From Candidatus Aminicenantota bacterium (lineage in GTDB: Bacteria > Acidobacteriota > Aminicenantia > UBA2199): a stretch of 6,690 bases of DNA. Position 1 is the first letter of the stretch. Every line of letters begins with the position of its first letter. The notes under the pieces were generated by a model, which saw nothing but the letters and a program-made list of their open reading frames with translations, ran no database searches and had not been told where the DNA came from. This document shows positions 1 to 6,690 of this stretch, in pieces. Location: positions 1 to 6,690 of the forward strand of contig JAPKZM010000045.1 of NCBI GenBank assembly GCA_026393775.1, read 5' to 3'. The translations under genes and the position numbers were made by a program.

Positions 1-223
<223 letters not shown>

Positions 224-227
<4 letters not shown>

Positions 228-1126
228 GATTCGTGATCTATTCCATCAAGCAGGCCATGGCCAATCTGTTGCGGAATAAAGTAGTCAATCTCCTTTGCCT
301 GGGAATCATCGCTTTCACCCTGCTGGTCCCGGGAATATTCAATTACATCTCTTTCAACCTGGAGCGCTACATCGACAAGCTCAGCGAAAACGTCGAGGCG
401 ATCATCTATATCCAGGATGACAGCGACAACGGCGCCATCGAAAAGCTCATGCAACGGATGCAGGCCAACCTGCTGGTCAAGGAGGTCGGCTTCACTTCCA
501 GGGACCAGGCCAAGGCAAATTTCTCCAGGGAATTCCCGGAGCTGAAATACATCCTGAGCGAATTCAACTATTCGCCGTTCCCGGCATCCATCGACGTCAA
601 ATTCCAGTCGGACGCCCGCAACCTGATCCAGGTGGAATCTTTCGTTCGCGACATCAAGAATGCGGCCAACGTGGAAAGCGTCCAGCTCAACATGGATTGG
701 GCCAGGAAGATCGCCATGATCAAGAAATTCACGACCTTTGCCGGCCTTTTCCTGAGCGCCATCCTCCTCATCGTTTCCATTTTCATCATTTTCAACGTGG
801 TCAAGATCAACATCTTCTACCGCCGGGATGAAATCAACATCTTGAGGCTGGTCGGCGCCAGCGACTGGTACATCAAAACGCCATTTCTGATCGAGGGTTT
901 CGTCCTCGGTTTTCTGGGCGGGCTGCTCGCCGGTGGGCTGCTGCTGGCCACGATCAAGGCTTTCCCGCTTTACGCCGGATTCGTTTTCAACATCATCAAG
1001 CAGCTGATCGATTTCAGGCAGCTGCCCCAGAAAATTTTCTGGCAGCTGCTGGTCACCGGCACGGCGATCGGCCTGTTCTCGTCCTTCATCTCCCTGCGCC
1101 GCTTCATCAAGCAAACGCCCGGGTGA
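224..1126 (+). CDS. ftsX: Cell-division protein FtsX (ABC transporter permease-like)
   Basis: This 300-residue inner-membrane protein has the FtsX layout: a short cytoplasmic N-terminus, TM1 at about 20-43, an extracytoplasmic domain of about 120 residues (45-165), then TM2 about 168-194, TM3 about 221-247 and TM4 about 270-292. The loop after TM2 carries YRRDEINILRLVGAS, the conserved FtsX/MacB-type cytoplasmic motif (E-I-x-I-x-x-L-V-G-A) that contacts the ATPase. Length matches the family (about 300). With FtsE it forms the septal FtsEX complex. In other bacteria the extracytoplasmic domain regulates peptidoglycan hydrolases directly or through EnvC-like activators; no such partner gene follows here, since the next gene is convergent. 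The start is fixed by the ATGA overlap with ftsE and the upstream GAGG. Confidence in the family is high. Confidence 0.95.
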
Positions 1127-1157
1127 TCCATTTCCGCTCCCCGGCCTTGCGCCTTCC
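1127..1157. other. Short convergent intergenic junction
   Basis: These 31 bases separate the ftsX stop from the stop of the opposing hydrolase gene. I looked for an inverted repeat followed by a T-run that could act as a bidirectional terminator and found none; only a weak CCGG pairing with sequence inside the hydrolase gene is possible. Termination here may be Rho-dependent or may occur inside the neighbouring genes. Confidence 0.5.
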
Positions 1158-3596
1158 CTACTTCGCCGGCAGCTCGACCAGCGGCAGGAGGATATGCGAC
1201 GGGTAAACGGCGGAATGGTATATCTTTTGCAAAGCCTTGACGAATTTCTTTTCCTTCTCATTGTGGCCGCCGGTATTCAGGTTGCGCGAGAACATCGGGA
1301 AAAGGGCCGAAGCCACTTCGACCCTGACGCGGTGGCCTTTCTGAAAGGTGATGCCGGTTTGCCACATGTCGATGGTGTAGGCGTAGATCCTGTCCTTTTC
1401 CAGGAATTCGGGCTTTTCCAGTGATTGGCGGAAGCGGGCGCGGATGGTGCCGTGGACTAACGGAAGGATCTTCCCCTCTTCATCGACATCCATCATGGTG
1501 ACGAACCAGTCGGTGTCCAGCGCTGACGAAGCGGCATACAGGGTGGCCGATACGGGGCCGGCCACGGTCAGGGGTTTTTTCAGCGCCGGCGTTTGGAAGA
1601 CGAGGATATCGCTCCTGCGGTCAGTCACGGTATTGTGGAAGCCCTCGATGCGCTTCTTTTCCTCGTCGGTGTTGATGGCTAGTTTTTTGTCCTTCCTGAT
1701 CTCAGCGTCACTCTTAAAATACATGTCGGGATGGGGCGTCGGGTCACCGGGATCGTAGACGTAGGCATCGTATTCCTTGCCGGCCGCGGGCGGTTCCCAG
1801 GAGAGCACACCGTCGCCGCGCGAGGTATTGGCCCCCTGGCGGCTGGACAGGAAGAGCTTGCTGAACCGGGTCTGCGGTAGCGGGTAGGTGCCGCCGCTCA
1901 GCCACTGGTTGGAAAACATGGCGAAGATCTGTACCAGCGGTTCGGCGAGAATCTTGTTGTCGATGCCCTTGAGCCAGTGGTCGAACCACTTGAGGTACAT
2001 CATCTTCAGGTCGGGCGCGGCCTCCTTGCCGAATTCATAGTCGCCGTAGCGGGGGCTGGCCTGGTCGGTATGGCCCCAGGGGCCGAGGATCAGCTTCTGG
2101 TTGGGGTTGCGGCTCAGTTTCAGCTGAGCGTAATTGAGCTTGGAACCAATGCCGTCGCCATCGAACCAGCCCGATTGCAGGAAGACCGGCAGATCGAGGC
2201 CCGGTAATTTTTTCATGAAGTTCACCGGCTCCCAGAATCCGCCGTCGCGGTTGTTCTCGATCCACTGGCGCCAGTAGGGATTGATGCGGCCGAAGATATC
2301 CTTGTCGAGCTCGACCACCGGGAGGCGCTGGAGAATCTTCTCATAGCGGCGTTCATTGATCCGGCTTATGGCCTGTCCGGAAAGGTCGCCGGTGGCCTGA
2401 CTCTCGAGGATCTCGGCCCACCAGATGGAACCGAAGATGTAGAAGGAGCCGTATTCGTAGGGGAGATTGTAAAAGGGATCGGGAAGCGCCACGTTGGGGA
2501 TGATGGTCACCAGGTGCGGCGGCTTTTCCACCGCCGCCCAGAGCTGCACCCAGCCGGCATAGGAGCCGCCGACCATGCCCACCTTGCCGTTGGACCACGG
2601 CTGGGCCGCCAGCCACTCGATCGTATCGTACCCGTCCCGGCCTTCGTTAAAGAAAGGGACCCAGCGGCCCTCGGAGGCGAAGCGGCCGCGGCAGTCCTGG
2701 ATAGCCACCACATAGCCGCGGCGGCCGTAGAAATTGGCGTCCATCTCCACCATTTCTTTTTTATAGGGAGTGCGGATCAGGATCAGTGGGTATTTTTCCG
2801 TCTCGGCCCCCTGGGGCATGTACAGGTCGGTGGCCAGCCTGACGCCGTCGCGCATGGGGACCATTTCGGTCCTGCGTTCCAGCTTGTACACCGGCTTGGA
2901 AGCCAGCGGGTCTTCGCCGATGGCCGCCAGCAGGCCGTCGTAGCCCTGGCGGATGAAAGTGGCCCTCTGGATGGGCACGTGGACCATGAATATCTTCAGT
3001 TGTTCATCGGCCCACACTTCGATGGCCAGGCCGCTGATGCTGGCTTCAAACAGCAGGAAGGCCTCTTCCTTGTCGCCGATTTTTCGCAGCTGGCGGTTCT
3101 TGAACTCCAGTTCCATGTCCGCGAATTGGGCGGGGATGATGAAGCGGCTGAAATTCTGTTTGCCGCCGGCTTTCCGGTCATAGGCCTTGAGAAAGAACGT
3201 TTCCAGGGCCGGGCCGTAATTGTCGTAGAGCACCGATTTTTCCTTGAGGGTGACGCTGTAGGACTGCTCCTTGCTCTTGAAAACCGCCTGCCCTTGCCGG
3301 CGCTCGACTTGGATGGTTTCGGTTGGAGCGGTGATGGTCATGGCCTGCCAATCGCCGCCGGGGCCGCCGCTGATGAAGAGCTGGTAATCCACGCTCTGCC
3401 CGGCCATCGTCAATTTGAACATTCGCTGGTAATTGCCCTTGGCATCCAAGGTATAGACGATGGTCGCCAGCTCGCCCTCATTGACCAGCAGCCTGAATTG
3501 CCCGCTTTCGTCAATGCCGGTGAGGGGATAGACATCCGGCTGTGCCGGCAGAAGGCATGGCCCGATCAGCAGAAATAGCCAAAACATTTTTTTCAT
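1158..3596 (-). CDS. Exported CocE/NonD-family (X-Pro dipeptidyl-peptidase, S15-like) serine hydrolase
   Basis: This is an 812-residue alpha/beta hydrolase. Residues 1-19 look like a signal peptide (basic MKK start, hydrophobic core, likely cleavage near A18). C14 is preceded by proline, a poor lipobox. Residues 20-240 form an extra, apparently beta-rich domain that I do not recognise. The catalytic part begins near 243 with VPMRDGVRLATDLYMP, the family's opening motif. The inferred triad is Ser345 in GGSYAG, Asp479 in SGWFDGD and His509 in GPWGH, each in its family context. From about 560 to the end lies the jelly-roll-like PepX C-terminal domain (for example TVAGPVSATLY and GHRVRVEVAS). Family members cleave X-Pro dipeptides or hydrolyse esters and amides; the substrate here cannot be told. 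It is the last gene of the minus-strand unit, one base after the aminotransferase stop. A CAGGGAG ribosome site 6 bases upstream supports the start. Confidence 0.93.
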   Translation of the reverse strand: MKKMFWLFLLIGPCLLPAQPDVYPLTGIDESGQFRLLVNEGELATIVYTLDAKGNYQRMFKLTMAGQSVDYQLFISGGPGGDWQAMTITAPTETIQVERRQGQAVFKSKEQSYSVTLKEKSVLYDNYGPALETFFLKAYDRKAGGKQNFSRFIIPAQFADMELEFKNRQLRKIGDKEEAFLLFEASISGLAIEVWADEQLKIFMVHVPIQRATFIRQGYDGLLAAIGEDPLASKPVYKLERRTEMVPMRDGVRLATDLYMPQGAETEKYPLILIRTPYKKEMVEMDANFYGRRGYVVAIQDCRGRFASEGRWVPFFNEGRDGYDTIEWLAAQPWSNGKVGMVGGSYAGWVQLWAAVEKPPHLVTIIPNVALPDPFYNLPYEYGSFYIFGSIWWAEILESQATGDLSGQAISRINERRYEKILQRLPVVELDKDIFGRINPYWRQWIENNRDGGFWEPVNFMKKLPGLDLPVFLQSGWFDGDGIGSKLNYAQLKLSRNPNQKLILGPWGHTDQASPRYGDYEFGKEAAPDLKMMYLKWFDHWLKGIDNKILAEPLVQIFAMFSNQWLSGGTYPLPQTRFSKLFLSSRQGANTSRGDGVLSWEPPAAGKEYDAYVYDPGDPTPHPDMYFKSDAEIRKDKKLAINTDEEKKRIEGFHNTVTDRRSDILVFQTPALKKPLTVAGPVSATLYAASSALDTDWFVTMMDVDEEGKILPLVHGTIRARFRQSLEKPEFLEKDRIYAYTIDMWQTGITFQKGHRVRVEVASALFPMFSRNLNTGGHNEKEKKFVKALQKIYHSAVYPSHILLPLVELPAK

Positions 3597-3597
3597 T

Positions 3598-4701
3598 TTA
3601 AACTCCCTGTTTCAGCGAATCCCGCAGCGCTTTGTCCAGGCGCTGCAGCCCGTCCGCCAGGGTTTCTGGAGCGCAAACGCCGGCTATGCGGAAATGCTGC
3701 GCCATCTGGAAAAAACGGCCCTCGGTGACCACCATCCGGTATTTCTCGTACAGCCGCTGATGGAATTTCTTGACGTCCACCGTGCCTTTCACTTCCGGGA
3801 AAAACAGGAGGCCGCTCCTGGGAATGTAGCAGGATAGGAACTCGGTCCGGTCGAAAAAGCCGCCGATGATCTCGCGGTTGGTCTTGATGCGCTGGCGCAC
3901 GCGCAGTTCCAACTCGGAGAGCACGGGATGTTCGAGCAGGAGATGGGCCAGGTATAATGGCGGGAACGGAATTTCGGGCGTCAGATAATCGCTGAAAGCG
4001 CGGGATTTTTCCACGATCGGCGCCGGGGCGAAAGCCCAGCCGACGCGCATGGAGCCCAGGCCGTAAAATTTCGATAAGGAACCCGTGACCACGAATTCGG
4101 GATATTCGGTGAAAAGCGACCGCTCGCGATAGAACTTTCCGTATACTTCGTCGATGAAAATGATGATATTCCTTTCCTGGTTCAGCGTTTTAAGGTAGTG
4201 CAGGACCTCCCTGGAAATCTGGTTGCCGGAAGGATTATGGGAATCGGTCAGGATGATCATCCTGGTCTTTTCGGAGAGAACGGAGGCGATGGCGTTCACG
4301 GACAGGGAAAAGTCGATCGGGTCGCGTTTGAAAAAACGGATCTTCGCCCCCAGGTAAGCCGGGACCTTGAACATGGGCTCATAAGCGGGAAATTCGATCA
4401 GGACCTCGTCGCCGCGCTTCAGCAGCACCGACCAGAGGATGAAGTTGGCCAGGCTGGTTCCCAGCGACAGGAAAATATTTTCCCCGGGAACCATTTCTTT
4501 CCGGCTCAGGCTATCCAGCAGGTGCCGGCTGCCGACGCGGGCGTCCCCGGCGAAAGCGTGCAATTGAATCGATTCCCTGGTAAAAGGCAGCTCGTCCGGC
4601 CGCAGCAAGAACTCCATGTTGGAAAAGGAAAAATTGATTTCCACGTCGTCGGGATAGGTTTTCACGGCCAGCAGATGAAAGATTTTCAGGTTTTTTTGCA
4701 T
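3598..4701 (-). CDS. PLP-dependent aminotransferase, class I/II (fold type I)
   Basis: This 367-residue cytoplasmic enzyme has all the key cofactor-binding features of class I/II aminotransferases. These are SLGTS (79-83) for the phosphate loop, Tyr107 in PAYEP stacking region, Asn156 in HNPSG, Asp184 and Tyr187 in IDEVYGKF, the Schiff-base lysine Lys211 in GSLSKFYG, Arg219 in MRVGW, and Arg338 in HFRIAG, the usual substrate carboxylate-binding arginine. It should therefore transfer amino groups between an amino acid and a 2-oxo acid; the amino donor and exact product cannot be read from the sequence. The N-terminal segment is short compared with aspartate aminotransferases, as in several archaeal-type and specialised class I/II enzymes. 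It follows the AAA+ gene by 11 bases and precedes the hydrolase by one, so it is mid-operon. It is not of the DegT/AHBA sugar-aminotransferase type usually found in polysaccharide clusters. Confidence 0.92.
   Translation of the reverse strand: MQKNLKIFHLLAVKTYPDDVEINFSFSNMEFLLRPDELPFTRESIQLHAFAGDARVGSRHLLDSLSRKEMVPGENIFLSLGTSLANFILWSVLLKRGDEVLIEFPAYEPMFKVPAYLGAKIRFFKRDPIDFSLSVNAIASVLSEKTRMIILTDSHNPSGNQISREVLHYLKTLNQERNIIIFIDEVYGKFYRERSLFTEYPEFVVTGSLSKFYGLGSMRVGWAFAPAPIVEKSRAFSDYLTPEIPFPPLYLAHLLLEHPVLSELELRVRQRIKTNREIIGGFFDRTEFLSCYIPRSGLLFFPEVKGTVDVKKFHQRLYEKYRMVVTEGRFFQMAQHFRIAGVCAPETLADGLQRLDKALRDSLKQGV
3603..3609 (-). promoter_or_regulatory. Ribosome binding site of the S15-like hydrolase
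   Basis: On the minus strand CAGGGAG stands 6 bases before the ATG at 3596-3594. It is embedded in the last codons of the aminotransferase gene, whose TAA ends one base before the hydrolase start. This decides the start and implies stop-start translational coupling. Confidence 0.65.
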
Positions 4702-4703
4702 GG

Positions 4704-4710
4704 CTCCCCC
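4704..4710 (-). promoter_or_regulatory. Ribosome binding site of the aminotransferase, unusually close to the start
   Basis: On the minus strand GGGGGAG ends only 2 bases before the ATG at 4701-4699, tighter than the usual 5-9 bases. No better placed start codon is seen: the next methionine is residue 29, inside the conserved region. Coupling to the AAA+ gene stop, 11 bases upstream of the ATG, may compensate. Confidence 0.5.
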
Positions 4711-4712
4711 GC

Positions 4713-6485
4713 TCAGACGACCGTGACCTTGACCCGCTTGTTTTCAATGGAGATCCGCAAATGCAATTTCCTGTCGGTCTTGGTGATCATATCCATGACC
4801 GGCAAGCGGATGTCGCGTTCAATGAACTCGCCGACGGCGTGGGCGTAACGCCCGGACTTTTCGGCCACATCGACGATCGTGTTCAGCAATTCAGGTTCCA
4901 GGGTGAATCGGCAGCCGTGACGCTCCAGCAATTCGCGGGCCATTTCATCGAGTCGGATCCTGGCGATCTGCTGCAGGTGCTCGCGCTGCAAGGGGGCGAA
5001 TTGGATGATCTCGTCGACCCAGTCCAGGACGTTCATGATCTTCGGGGCGATGACGATGGACCCCGAACCGGGATCGCCGCTGACGAAACCGATGGTCGAA
5101 TCTTTTTTTTGTTCGCCGATCGCGGAAAGGCTCAAGATGACGATGATGTTGGCCAGGTAGTGCCTTTTGCCCAGATGGTCGATGATTTCGCCCTGGCTCA
5201 GGGCCTTGCCCAGGAAATAGAGAAGCGCCGGATGCGCTTCGTCGATGTTCTCAAAGAGCAGGACACAGAACGGGTGGTTCTCGATCTCCTGGATCAGCAG
5301 GCCCGAGCTTTCCAGATCCGGGCTGCCGATCAGTTTCTCCATGTCCTCGGCTTTTTTGAAGCCCGCCAGGTCGATGCGGCGTAATTTCTCCACGCTGCCG
5401 AAAAGGTATTCGGCGATGCGGGCGGCCACGAAACTTTTGCCGATCCCGGCCGGCCCCAGGAACAGGAAAATTCCCTGCGGCTTCATCCCGTTGACGGCCG
5501 TTTCGAGCTTCGCCAGCTTGATGATCCGTGCGATTTCTTCCAGGGCGCTGGTCTGGTCGACCGAGGCTTCCTTCAAGTAATCGAGCAGGCAGCGGTAATG
5601 GACCTGGGGATCCAGCTGGACGATGCCGATCGGCAGCCTGGAAATGCTGGCGATGCTCTGGTAAATAAAATGGATGCCCAGGGTTTTTACTTTTTTCAAC
5701 GAGGCCTTGGAACAGGAAATATCCAGCAACTCGATGGCCTTGTCGGGGAAAGCCCTGGCGGGAATGAAGCGCTGCGCCAGGGTGTATATGGACTCGAAAA
5801 AACGGGCGGGAATGCGCAAGTCGTAGTAGCGTTCAAAGTAAGCCTTGACTCCGGCCAAAATTTCCAGCATTTCGACTTTCTCTGGCTCATTGAGCTGGAT
5901 CGCCGAAAAATTCGCGGCGATGAGTTCGTCGCTCTTGAAATACTTATAGTAATCCTCGGGAGTGGCGGCGGCGATGATCGGCAAGCCGCGAGAGGTGATA
6001 TGGGTTCTCAGCAATTCCTGGAGATGATTGGTCTTCCCGGGCCTCACGGCGCCGACCACCGATTGCAGCTGCAGTTCATCGAGAAAAAGAATGATCCTGT
6101 CCTGGTTGGCTTTGATCTGGCTGAATAATTTTTCAAAATCCTTGGCCAGCAGGTCGCTCGATCTGCGTGAATAGAGGAATGAATTCAAAGCGAGTTCGAG
6201 AATGATTTTTCCCCGCAAATACTCGGGAACCCGGCCACGATTGATGCGCGCGGCCAATTCGGTAATCAAGGCCGTCTTGCCCACCCCGGGCTTGCCCACC
6301 AGGATGACTCCCTTTTTCAGCTTGCGCAGCAGGGTTTCCATTACGGCCTCAATTTCGTTGTCCCTGCCGATGAAGGGCATGCGGTCCTTGGCTCGGGCCA
6401 GATCGCTCAAATGGGTCAGGAATGGGTGGAATTCGGCGGCGATGTTCAAACCCTCCAGGCTCTGGCTCGCTGGCCTGTTTTTCAT
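4713..6485 (-). CDS. Degenerate ClpA/ClpB-like AAA+ protein with two ATPase modules
   Basis: This 590-residue protein aligns by eye to the two AAA+ modules of ClpA/ClpB, but it has no N-terminal substrate domain and no coiled-coil middle domain. Module 1 (about 38-260) has the IGRDNEIE entry motif, Walker A GKPGVGKT (64-71) and Walker B LFLDEL with D136/E137. The ERRF arginine-finger site reads AANF (190-193), and the KYRG pore loop is replaced by an RRSSD region (107-111). Module 2 (about 310-570) has Walker A GPAGIGKS (344-351). Its Walker B DE is E412/N413, the sensor 1 Asn is Ser454, the NR finger is D488/W489, the sensor 2 GAR is AHA (548-550), and the GYVG pore loop is missing by a deletion of about 4 residues after LIGSP. 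Nucleotide binding is plausible; processive unfolding is not. It starts one base after the sugar transferase stop without a clear ribosome site, suggesting coupling. The function is unknown. Confidence 0.92.
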   Translation of the reverse strand: MKNRPASQSLEGLNIAAEFHPFLTHLSDLARAKDRMPFIGRDNEIEAVMETLLRKLKKGVILVGKPGVGKTALITELAARINRGRVPEYLRGKIILELALNSFLYSRRSSDLLAKDFEKLFSQIKANQDRIILFLDELQLQSVVGAVRPGKTNHLQELLRTHITSRGLPIIAAATPEDYYKYFKSDELIAANFSAIQLNEPEKVEMLEILAGVKAYFERYYDLRIPARFFESIYTLAQRFIPARAFPDKAIELLDISCSKASLKKVKTLGIHFIYQSIASISRLPIGIVQLDPQVHYRCLLDYLKEASVDQTSALEEIARIIKLAKLETAVNGMKPQGIFLFLGPAGIGKSFVAARIAEYLFGSVEKLRRIDLAGFKKAEDMEKLIGSPDLESSGLLIQEIENHPFCVLLFENIDEAHPALLYFLGKALSQGEIIDHLGKRHYLANIIVILSLSAIGEQKKDSTIGFVSGDPGSGSIVIAPKIMNVLDWVDEIIQFAPLQREHLQQIARIRLDEMARELLERHGCRFTLEPELLNTIVDVAEKSGRYAHAVGEFIERDIRLPVMDMITKTDRKLHLRISIENKRVKVTVV

Positions 6486-6486
6486 G

Positions 6487-6690
6487 CTAATTGTTCTTGT
6501 CGATGAACTGGAATTTCAGTACGGTCCGGAAAAGGATTTCCAGGTCGAGCTGCAATGTCCAGTTCTGGATGTAGTAGATGTCGAATTCGATCCGCTTGTC
6601 CAGCGGCGTGTTGCCGCGCAGGCCGTGAACCTGCGCCCAGCCCGTCATTCCGGTCTTCACCCGGTGGCGAAGCATGTAGCGGGGGATGTT
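6487..6690 (-). CDS. Undecaprenyl-phosphate sugar phosphotransferase, C-terminal part (5' end outside window)
   Basis: The frame is open from the right edge to TAG (6489-6487), giving the last 67 residues; an internal ATG at 6675 is not the real start. The sequence matches the conserved C-terminus of bacterial sugar transferases of the WcaJ/EPS type: MLRHRVKTGMTGWAQV, then GLRGNTPLDKRIEFD, YYIQNWTLQLDLEI and a short tail. Family members are membrane enzymes that move a sugar phosphate (often glucose-1-phosphate or galactose-1-phosphate) from a nucleotide sugar onto undecaprenyl phosphate, the first step of exopolysaccharide or capsule repeat-unit assembly. Family enzymes commonly carry proline where this one has threonine in KTGM. 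It is the first visible gene of the minus-strand unit and suggests that a polysaccharide cluster continues beyond the right edge. The sugar specificity cannot be read from this fragment. Confidence 0.9.
   Translation of the reverse strand, partial: NIPRYMLRHRVKTGMTGWAQVHGLRGNTPLDKRIEFDIYYIQNWTLQLDLEILFRTVLKFQFIDKNN

Noticed and set aside
1127..1157. Possible bidirectional terminator between the convergent genes
   Set aside because: No hairpin with adequate stem plus T-run could be found in the 31 bases.
1188..1240. Lipoprotein or repeat signals, CRISPR-like or tRNA-like structure in the remaining sequence
   Set aside because: Scanning both strands gave no direct repeats, tRNA arms or inverted repeats of useful length here or elsewhere in the window; the window is almost entirely coding.
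2514..3578. A 354-codon open frame on the plus strand, antisense to the hydrolase gene
   Set aside because: It lies wholly inside the well-supported S15-like hydrolase gene on the other strand, and its translation is a low-complexity mix rich in His, Gly, Ala and Val without domains. It is a by-product of codon bias in a GC-rich gene.
3537..3596. Hydrolase as a lipoprotein through Cys14
   Set aside because: The residue before the cysteine is proline (IGPC), which does not fit the lipobox, where glycine, alanine or serine is expected; an ordinary signal peptide cut near Ala18 is more likely.
4198..6128. Several long plus-strand open frames (about 100-216 codons) opposite the AAA+ and aminotransferase genes
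   Set aside because: All are antisense shadows of genes with clear motifs. Their translations show the Asp/Gly/Gln/Val-rich pattern typical of reversed coding frames and no recognisable family.
6487..6675. A small complete 62-residue gene starting at the ATG at 6675
   Set aside because: The frame continues upstream to the window edge with residues (NIPRY) that fit the conserved sugar transferase sequence, so this is the end of a longer gene, not a small one.

Overview
The window is a densely packed, moderately GC-rich stretch of bacterial chromosome. Six protein genes lie in two convergent blocks, with no gene-free stretch longer than about 31 bases. The gene types (FtsEX, an undecaprenyl-phosphate sugar transferase, a secreted serine hydrolase) suggest a diderm environmental bacterium. 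The secreted S15-type hydrolase and overall style would fit the Acidobacteriota/Aminicenantota or a similar deep lineage, but that is a weak inference because no phylogenetic marker is present.

Plus strand, 1-1126: the 3' end of ftsE (ABC ATPase) overlaps a complete ftsX by the ATGA arrangement. Together these form the cell-division FtsEX complex, which couples ATP hydrolysis in the cytoplasm to control of peptidoglycan hydrolases outside the membrane. The usual downstream hydrolase or activator gene is not next to ftsX; the block ends at a convergent junction.

Minus strand, 6690 down to 1158: a tightly spaced four-gene unit, in transcription order. (1) The C-terminal end of a WcaJ-type undecaprenyl-phosphate sugar phosphotransferase, the initiating enzyme of exopolysaccharide synthesis. 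(2) A 590-residue two-module AAA+ protein built like ClpA/ClpB but without N-domain or coiled-coil middle domain. (3) A fold-type I PLP-dependent aminotransferase. (4) A large, probably exported CocE/X-Pro dipeptidyl-peptidase (S15) type serine hydrolase. Gaps are 1, 11 and 1 bases, so co-transcription and translational coupling are likely. The promoter must lie beyond the right edge.

The most notable item is the AAA+ protein. By eye alignment to ClpB it keeps both Walker A motifs and the first Walker B. It has lost the arginine-finger positions of both modules, the catalytic Walker B glutamate, sensor 1 and sensor 2 residues of the second module, and the substrate-gripping pore-loop tyrosines of both modules. 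It looks like a Clp-derived protein repurposed away from protein unfolding, sitting directly behind a polysaccharide-initiating enzyme. Its function is unknown.
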